From the NCBI GenBank assembly GCA_900555465.1, contig USLE01000020.1, positions 1 to 10,248 on the forward strand: a stretch of 10,248 nt of DNA, in the 5' to 3' direction. This stretch comes from an uncultured Butyricicoccus sp. (GTDB lineage Bacteria > Bacillota > Clostridia > Oscillospirales > Butyricicoccaceae). Both the position numbers and the translations under genes were made by a program. Below the pieces are notes generated by a model, which was given only the letters and a program-made list of their open reading frames with translations, did no database searches and was not told the origin of the DNA. Positions within the stretch are counted from its first letter, which is position 1. Every line of letters starts with the position of its first letter. Below, piece by piece: positions 6,194 through 10,248 of the stretch.

Positions 6194-7504
6194 TTACAGC
6201 TGCCCACATTCGAGGCCGTTGTACCGGGTCACGCGGAAGGGATAGCTCATGGTCTCGGTGTCCACGCCGATCTCGTGCAGCCCGGCGCAGAGCGTTTCGA
6301 CCACTTCCATATCGTGATCGCGCTGCGCGACCGACAGCTTCATCTTGTCCCCGAACGAGGACACCAGCATCGCAAACGGCTGGATCGCGCACGGCAGCAC
6401 CGCGCCGTAGTCCAGCACATAGGGCATACAGCTCGGCGGCATCTTGAACCGGCCGACGTTGGTGATCAAAAAGCTGTCCTCGAGCACGAAATCCTTGCAG
6501 AGCTTCTGCCCCTGCACCATTTTTTCCGCGAGCGGCATATCCGCCTCGTGCAGCTCGCTGCACCGGTCGGCGGCCGCCTTGGCGCGGTAGAGCAGCTGCT
6601 CGCGCGCCATCTGGCTGTTCAGGAACGCTTTCGTGCGCTGAAATACCTCCTCGAGCGGCAGGTCGCGGTATTCGGGCAGATAGGGCAGGTCGATGAAACA
6701 GATGAAATACCGCGTGGTCGGCGTGGGCAGCAGCGGCCGCAGGTCGACCGGAATCTGCGAGATGACCGGCTTATCCGGTTCGCCGAACTTTTTATCAAAC
6801 GCGCGCATGAGCAGCGGCGCAACGATGGACAGCGGGCTGACGCCGATCGACTTGCCGTAGTCATGCAGCTGCGCAAACGGGAAGGTGACCTCGGTGACGA
6901 TCTCCGGGCCGTCGCCCTTGTCGGTCAGGTCCCACGCATGGGACGCTTCCGGCTTGCGCCAGATGCCGTCCGGCGAAAACTCCTGATCTGCGAGCTGTTC
7001 ATAGCCGTCCGCGCTCTCGTCCGGCGACCAGCGCGTATCCATGCCGCGCACCGAGCCGTCGTTCTCGACCGGATAGCCGCACAGGGTCAGGTACTGGAAC
7101 AGCACGCAGCGGATGAACTCTTCAAACCCGCGCCCGTCCGAGATCGAGTGCTGGTATTCCATCGTGATGGTCTTGTCGTCATAGCCCACAAGGAACATAT
7201 ACCCGTTGGTGTCCTTCGAGCCGATGGTATAGCGCTTTTCCACCCCGTCAAACGGCAGCACAACCGGCGGCAGCACGTTCGGGCGGTAGCGGAAAGCGGT
7301 GTCCGTCGCCTCCACGCCGAGCATCATATGCGGGAAGCGGAGCAGCGCCTGCTCGACCGCCTGCTGCAGTTTGTCCGGCTTTACCTTGTCGCGCATACGG
7401 ATGATATGACGCGGGACACAGGCGACAGTTTCATGCGTGTTGTACAGAAAGATCTTGGCGTAGCTGTCCGTGCGGAGCAGCGGATAATCCTTGAGCATAT
7501 CCAT
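6194..7504 (-). CDS. Free-standing condensation-fold (CoA-dependent acyltransferase superfamily) protein
   Basis: This 436-residue protein contains QHSISDGRGF at about 118-127. It fits the HxxxDG active-site motif of NRPS condensation domains, PapA-type acyltransferases and alcohol acetyltransferases, with His119 as expected catalytic base and Asp123 as structural residue. The first His of the HHxxxDG form is Gln here, which is common outside NRPS. Overall length and order fit the two-lobed fold: LQQAVEQALLRFPHM near 46-60 in the first lobe, then PVDLRPLLP and ITNVGRFKMPP in the second. DYGA near 385 stands where NRPS enzymes have DFGWG. No adenylation or carrier domain is attached or adjacent, so acyl transfer to an alcohol, amine or glycolipid is more likely than peptide synthesis; donor and acceptor are unknown. 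GGAGG lies 8 nt before the ATG. It is monocistronic with its own promoter and terminator, and appears cytosolic. Confidence 0.8.
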   Translation of the reverse strand: MDMLKDYPLLRTDSYAKIFLYNTHETVACVPRHIIRMRDKVKPDKLQQAVEQALLRFPHMMLGVEATDTAFRYRPNVLPPVVLPFDGVEKRYTIGSKDTNGYMFLVGYDDKTITMEYQHSISDGRGFEEFIRCVLFQYLTLCGYPVENDGSVRGMDTRWSPDESADGYEQLADQEFSPDGIWRKPEASHAWDLTDKGDGPEIVTEVTFPFAQLHDYGKSIGVSPLSIVAPLLMRAFDKKFGEPDKPVISQIPVDLRPLLPTPTTRYFICFIDLPYLPEYRDLPLEEVFQRTKAFLNSQMAREQLLYRAKAAADRCSELHEADMPLAEKMVQGQKLCKDFVLEDSFLITNVGRFKMPPSCMPYVLDYGAVLPCAIQPFAMLVSSFGDKMKLSVAQRDHDMEVVETLCAGLHEIGVDTETMSYPFRVTRYNGLECGQL

Positions 7505-7550
7505 GTTTCATCCCTCCGAAAAATCGACCTTCCGTTCAATCTCCACCTAT

Positions 7551-7579
7551 ATTTTAGCACCGGCGGCATGATTTGTAAA
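7551..7579 (-). promoter_or_regulatory. Sigma-A promoter of the acyltransferase gene
   Basis: On the minus strand TTTACA (7574-7579) and TAAAAT (7551-7556) are separated by exactly 17 nt, each matching consensus at five of six positions. The leader to the ATG at 7504 is about 40 nt and holds the CGGAGGG ribosome site. No operator-like repeat is seen beside it. Confidence 0.7.
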
Positions 7580-7628
7580 TCGAATCCGGTCGGTTTTTAC
7601 TGTTTCCGGACACAGTGTACGTTATCGC

Positions 7629-7662
7629 AAAAAGAAATTCCCCGGTCGGGGAATTTCTTTTT
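7629..7662. terminator. Terminator after the anti-sigma gene
   Basis: A perfect 15-bp stem (7629-7643 with 7648-7662) encloses a GGTC loop. The AT-rich outer arms provide T-rich tails on both strands. It begins 10 nt after the anti-sigma stop codon and closes the leftward sigma/anti-sigma operon. The gap from 7505 to 7672 otherwise holds only the acyltransferase promoter. Confidence 0.9.
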
Positions 7663-7672
7663 TGGGATATAT

Positions 7673-8773
7673 TTACTGCTGCACCGGGATCTTGACGCCC
7701 TGCACAGTGACGCTCTCGACGTCCTTGAGCGCGACGATCTCGCTGAAGATATCGCCCTTCTGGCAGACGGTTTTGCCGCCCTCCGGCGAGATGCTGCCGC
7801 CCGCATAGGACATATCGATGCTCGTGCCGTCCGCCTTGTTGACCAGGATCTGCACGCTGTCGAAATACTTGTGCATCTGCTCGCTGTCGTGCTCGCTCTG
7901 TTTGCCGGACTGCGCGTTCTCGTCCCACTGCACTTCGCTGTCCACCGTGTAGTCCACGCGCAGCGCCAGCGGGGACAGGCTGATCTCGTCGATCGTGGCG
8001 GTCATGCCGTTCAGGTCAAAGGTCTGGCCCGCGGGCAGGCTGACCGAGGTGTCCTCGAAATCCAGATTGAACCTGAACGACCAGCTGCCCTCGGCGATCA
8101 CACTGCGGTTCATCTCGTCATCAAACACGCAAAGGTCTGTGAACTTCGCGCGCACGGTGTGGCCGCGCACCTCGCCGTCGCTGACCTCGCGGGTCTCAAC
8201 ATACTGGATCGCATTGTCCGCCGGGTCGGCGTCATAGAAGTACGAACCGCCGTGCGTGCCGCCGTAGTAGCCGGACAGCGAGGTGTCCTCTTCGCCAAAG
8301 GTCAGCGGAAGCACGCCGTTGCCCACGGTATTGGTCAAGTCGATATCAAAGGCCGTGCCGTCGACCTTTGCGATCGAATAGGTGACCGCGTAATGGTACT
8401 TGTCGCCGATGATCGCGTCCGCCGTGACGGTCACGCCGTTATCCGTGTCGCTCGCGCCGACCGGGCGGCCGATCTTGTCGATGATCTCGGTGTCGGCCGT
8501 CGGGCCGAACATACCCTGGAACGCTTCTCCCGCGCTCCGGAATACGCCGGTCGCGCTCGCGCCGACCGTCAGCACCACCGCGGCCGCCACACCCACCGCC
8601 GCGATGCGCGGCAGGCGGCGCTTACGCGCCCGCGGCATGGGCACGACGTTGTCCGCCGCCTGTTCCTGCGCGTCCAGCAGGTTCTGCACCATGCGCGCCT
8701 TGGCCTCGTCCGAGAATGTCAGGCCGGCCATCGCCTCGGTATACTCTTTGTTATCATTATACGCTCTGTTCAT
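7673..8773 (-). CDS. Membrane-anchored anti-sigma factor, DUF4179-type
   Basis: This 366-residue protein has a cytosolic N-terminus (1-55) with a helical segment LTFSDEAKARMVQNLLDAQEQ, then a basic stop RARKRRLPR. One transmembrane helix follows (about 56-77), and the rest is a large outside domain rich in beta-strands. FRSAGEAFQGMFG just after the membrane and the GVTVTADAIIGDKYHYAVTYS segment match the DUF4179 pattern of clostridial anti-sigma proteins. The role would be to hold the adjacent ECF sigma factor inactive until the outer domain senses an envelope signal; the signal is unknown. The start ATG at 8773 lies inside the sigma gene with a 17-bp overlap and has its own GGGAGGC site 7 nt upstream, ensuring matched synthesis of the pair. 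The classical zinc anti-sigma motif (HxxxCxxC) is absent. DUF4179 is assigned by pattern and context. Confidence 0.82.
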   Translation of the reverse strand: MNRAYNDNKEYTEAMAGLTFSDEAKARMVQNLLDAQEQAADNVVPMPRARKRRLPRIAAVGVAAAVVLTVGASATGVFRSAGEAFQGMFGPTADTEIIDKIGRPVGASDTDNGVTVTADAIIGDKYHYAVTYSIAKVDGTAFDIDLTNTVGNGVLPLTFGEEDTSLSGYYGGTHGGSYFYDADPADNAIQYVETREVSDGEVRGHTVRAKFTDLCVFDDEMNRSVIAEGSWSFRFNLDFEDTSVSLPAGQTFDLNGMTATIDEISLSPLALRVDYTVDSEVQWDENAQSGKQSEHDSEQMHKYFDSVQILVNKADGTSIDMSYAGGSISPEGGKTVCQKGDIFSEIVALKDVESVTVQGVKIPVQQ

Positions 8774-9251
8774 AATATTCGCCTCCCAGTGTGGTGCGCA
8801 GCTTGTGCCGTCCCCGGCTCAGGTGCGCGGTAACCGCCGCTTCGCTCCGGCCCAGCAGGCCGGCGATCTCGCGGACGGAGTAGCCTTCAAAATAATGCAG
8901 GTAGACCGCTTCGCGGTAGTTCTCCGGCAGTTCCATCACCGCCTCGAGCACTGCGCTGTCCGGCGCCTCGGGCGCGGCGGTCGCAGCCGCGGCCTCGAGC
9001 GCCACCGTACGCCGCCGGAAGGTGCTGCGCAGCGCGTCCTTGCAGGCGTTCGCAGTCGTCCGGATGATCCACGCTTTTTCATGCGCCGGACTGTCAAAGG
9101 TCTGCCCGCTCGTCAGGAGCTTTAAGAACACGGTCTGGCAGATGTCCTCCGCGTCATGGGTGGATTTGAGATAGGTGTAGGAAAGCCGCAGGATCAGGTC
9201 GGAATAGGTGTAAACCAGCCGCTCGGCCTCCGCTTTATCGAATTGTTTCAT
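8757..9251 (-). CDS. ECF RNA polymerase sigma factor
   Basis: This 164-residue protein has the two-domain layout of ECF sigma factors. Region 2 (about 8-80) includes DAEDICQTVFLKLL (33-46) for core binding and -10 recognition and WIIRTTANACKD (61-72). After an Ala-rich linker (86-99), region 4 (about 104-158) has LPENYREAVYLHYFEGYSVREIAGLL, with the helix-turn-helix GRSEAAVTAHLSRGRHKLR for the -35 element. There is no region 1 or 3. The ATG at 9251 follows AAAGGAG by about 11 nt, slightly long. It is cotranscribed and overlapped with the membrane anti-sigma gene, so it is probably released by an envelope signal. Its regulon cannot be read here, but a possible self-regulated promoter lies at 9313-9341. 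Confidence 0.95.
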   Translation of the reverse strand: MKQFDKAEAERLVYTYSDLILRLSYTYLKSTHDAEDICQTVFLKLLTSGQTFDSPAHEKAWIIRTTANACKDALRSTFRRRTVALEAAAATAAPEAPDSAVLEAVMELPENYREAVYLHYFEGYSVREIAGLLGRSEAAVTAHLSRGRHKLRTTLGGEYYEQSV

Positions 9252-9273
9252 GGGTGTATCAACTCCTTTGGAA

Positions 9274-9289
9274 ACAGCCGGTCGGCTGT
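9274..9289 (-). promoter_or_regulatory. Leader hairpin before the sigma gene
   Basis: A perfect 6-7-bp inverted repeat (ACAGCCG, GT, CGGCTGT) sits four bases upstream of the AAAGGAG ribosome site. It lacks a T tract, so it is not a terminator. It might stabilise the leader or affect ribosome access, but it may also be chance in GC-rich DNA. Confidence 0.35.
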
Positions 9290-9312
9290 GTCAGCAACGT
9301 CGCTTCACCTAC

Positions 9313-9341
9313 AATACGAATGGGCGGCGCATCTCCTGACA
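9313..9341 (-). promoter_or_regulatory. Possible ECF-type promoter of the sigma/anti-sigma operon
   Basis: On the minus strand TGTCAG (9336-9341) and CGTATT (9313-9318) are 17 nt apart. CGTAT resembles the -10 of Firmicute ECF promoters (for example SigW type), and ECF operons are often self-regulated. The -35 does not match the SigW-type AAC core, so this is a suggestion from position and the -10 only. Confidence 0.3.
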
Positions 9342-9360
9342 CCGGGAGGAAATATTTTTT

Positions 9361-9392
9361 CAAACAAAAGGGGCAGCCCTTTCGGACTGCCC
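9361..9392 (-). terminator. Terminator of the SEDS-like gene
   Basis: A 9-bp GC-rich stem (9371-9379 with 9384-9392, one G-T wobble) has a GAAA loop on the minus strand. The T-rich tail CTTTTGTTTG follows. It lies about 43 nt after the stop codon of the leftward membrane protein gene and separates it from the sigma operon. Confidence 0.85.
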
Positions 9393-9394
9393 TC

Positions 9395-9403
9395 AGTATA
9401 GCA
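9395..9403 (-). promoter_or_regulatory. Possible extended -10 promoter overlapping the terminator
   Basis: TGCTATACT on the minus strand fits the extended -10 form (TGnTATAAT, one mismatch). The -35 position (about 9418-9423) is poor. Transcription would start inside the adjacent terminator stem and so would escape it, which would give the sigma operon a basal housekeeping promoter. Evidence is weak. Confidence 0.3.
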
Positions 9404-9435
9404 CATTCTTCTGTTTTTTGCCTGTCTTTGCCCGG

Positions 9436-10248
9436 TTATTTTCCGATCGGCGCGGGGCCGCTTTCCAGCTGCCCCGACCGCTGCGCGGACAGCAGGATGC
9501 CGAGCAGGAACATGGTCTGGCAGAGATATAAGCCGTCTGCCGCGATGAGCGGCAGGCCGTAAGTCCCCCCTGAATCCGAAATGCCCAGATTGACGAGCAG
9601 GTACCATACCGCCTGCACGCCCAGTGTCAGCACGACTGTATGGCATGTCAGCCACGCCAGCCGGCCGCCCTGCCGCCCGGCCAGCATCAACCCGCGCCCC
9701 AGCAGAATGACCAGCGGCACCAGCACGAGTATCATCGCCAGCCAGCCCCACTCCAGCCGGATGATTGTCAGCAGGTACTCCTGCGCATCCGCCCATTCCC
9801 AAAACGTTTCCGTCGGCGTGGCGAACGCACCGTCATGGTAATAGGGCTCCATGCCAAACAGCATGTGACGGACCAGCTGCGTCATCAGGCTGGCGTTCTG
9901 CTCTTTGGATACGCCGAGCGAGCGCGCAAAGAACGTTCTCTGCAAATGCCGCACCAGCGCGAATGCGCCGGGAAGCAGCGCAAGGCACAGGTTGCGCACC
10001 CGCACCCGGCCGAATGCCTTGTGGCAGACCGCCACCAGCAGGACCGCGCTGCAAAGCGCCAGCATGATATCGCTGAGCACGATGTAATGCATGACCCACA
10101 GCAGCAGCCCAAACCCCACCACTGCCATCAGGCAGTTCGCAAGGCCCTCGGTGCCCTTGGCGCCCATGCGGCAGACCAGCCCTGTAAGCAGCAGCGGGAA
10201 CAGCCAGATCAAGACGTCAGGCTGTATGATTTCCAGCCGGTCTGTCAA
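9436..10248 (-). CDS. Divergent SEDS (FtsW/RodA/SpoVE-like) membrane protein, N-terminus beyond window
   Basis: The visible 271 codons end at a TAA at 9436. The frame is open to the right edge, and the TTG there has no visible ribosome site, so I treat the gene as 5'-partial. Roughly seven hydrophobic segments are present. The last 115 residues follow the order of SEDS glycosyltransferases: EYLLTIIRLEWGWLAMILVL (for DFIFAVIGEELG), QAVWYLLVNLGISDSGGTYGLPLI (for N-x-G-x-x-TGLPLPF) and a final helix LCQTMFLLGILLSAQRSG. SEDS proteins polymerise lipid II into glycan strands with a class B penicillin-binding protein. Several hallmarks are changed: the Asp of the large outer loop is Glu (residue 157 of this fragment), and ISYGG is IAADG. 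It may be a specialised or degenerate paralogue. Family assignment is moderate and activity uncertain. Confidence 0.62.
   Translation of the reverse strand: MTDRLEIIQPDVLIWLFPLLLTGLVCRMGAKGTEGLANCLMAVVGFGLLLWVMHYIVLSDIMLALCSAVLLVAVCHKAFGRVRVRNLCLALLPGAFALVRHLQRTFFARSLGVSKEQNASLMTQLVRHMLFGMEPYYHDGAFATPTETFWEWADAQEYLLTIIRLEWGWLAMILVLVPLVILLGRGLMLAGRQGGRLAWLTCHTVVLTLGVQAVWYLLVNLGISDSGGTYGLPLIAADGLYLCQTMFLLGILLSAQRSGQLESGPAPIGK

Noticed and set aside
3939..6563. 874-codon open frame on the minus strand
   Set aside because: It lies antisense to the serine hydrolase, whose signal peptide, STSK motif and promoters are clear. The composition (Arg, Ala, Gly, His-rich, no domain pattern) is typical of a GC-rich shadow frame.
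5519..8833. 1104-codon open frame on the plus strand
   Set aside because: It crosses two perfect terminators and lies antisense to the acyltransferase and anti-sigma genes. The translation is low-complexity Arg/His/Val-rich without any family motif.
10246..10248. TTG start codon of the SEDS-like gene
   Set aside because: It sits at the very edge with no visible ribosome site, and SEDS proteins are longer, so it is probably an internal Leu codon.

Overview
The window is GC-rich and gene-dense. Its leaders are Gram-positive in type (AAGGAGG-like ribosome binding sites, sigma-A -35/-10 boxes, GAAA-loop hairpin terminators). It encodes an SLH-domain surface protein, an ECF sigma factor paired with a DUF4179-type anti-sigma protein, and a SEDS-like membrane protein. 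Together these suggest a high-GC clostridial Firmicute, perhaps a gut Oscillospirales lineage; the taxonomy is inference. I see no tRNA, rRNA, CRISPR array, insertion sequence or phage gene.

Layout, left to right. (1) 1-1190, minus: N-terminal part of a secreted SLH protein that runs off the left edge, where a perfect 18-bp inverted repeat sits exactly at the window end. (2) 1397-3487, minus: a two-gene operon of G3E (CobW-like) GTPases. The first has the CxCC metal motif and a 37-histidine tract. The second lacks CxCC and carries a TIGR03943/YcgQ-like C-terminal domain. A strong terminator (1346-1384) closes the operon. (3) 3575-3793, minus: a small XRE-type regulator. (4) 3984-6125, plus, the only rightward gene: a large secreted beta-lactamase-fold serine hydrolase. 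Two tandem sigma-A promoters precede it, the first buried in a 44-bp dyad that is probably an operator. (5) 6194-7504, minus: a free-standing condensation-fold acyltransferase, convergent with the hydrolase and sharing a bidirectional terminator with it. (6) 7673-9251, minus: ECF sigma factor and membrane anti-sigma factor, overlapping by 17 bp. (7) 9436-10248, minus: a divergent FtsW/RodA-like protein, truncated at its N-terminus by the window edge.

Much of the content concerns the cell envelope: SLH protein, secreted penicillin-binding-protein-like hydrolase, SEDS-like protein and membrane-anchored anti-sigma factor. The GTPase pair points to metal (probably zinc) handling. The genes lie in short separate units with their own promoters and terminators, so this is not one visible pathway. 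No wholly new system is evident. The best leads are the GTPase pair with its domain fusion, the dyad-embedded promoter, the SEDS-like protein with altered motifs, and the terminal palindrome, which may be an assembly artefact. All intergenic gaps are under 300 bp, and their contents are given in the entries.
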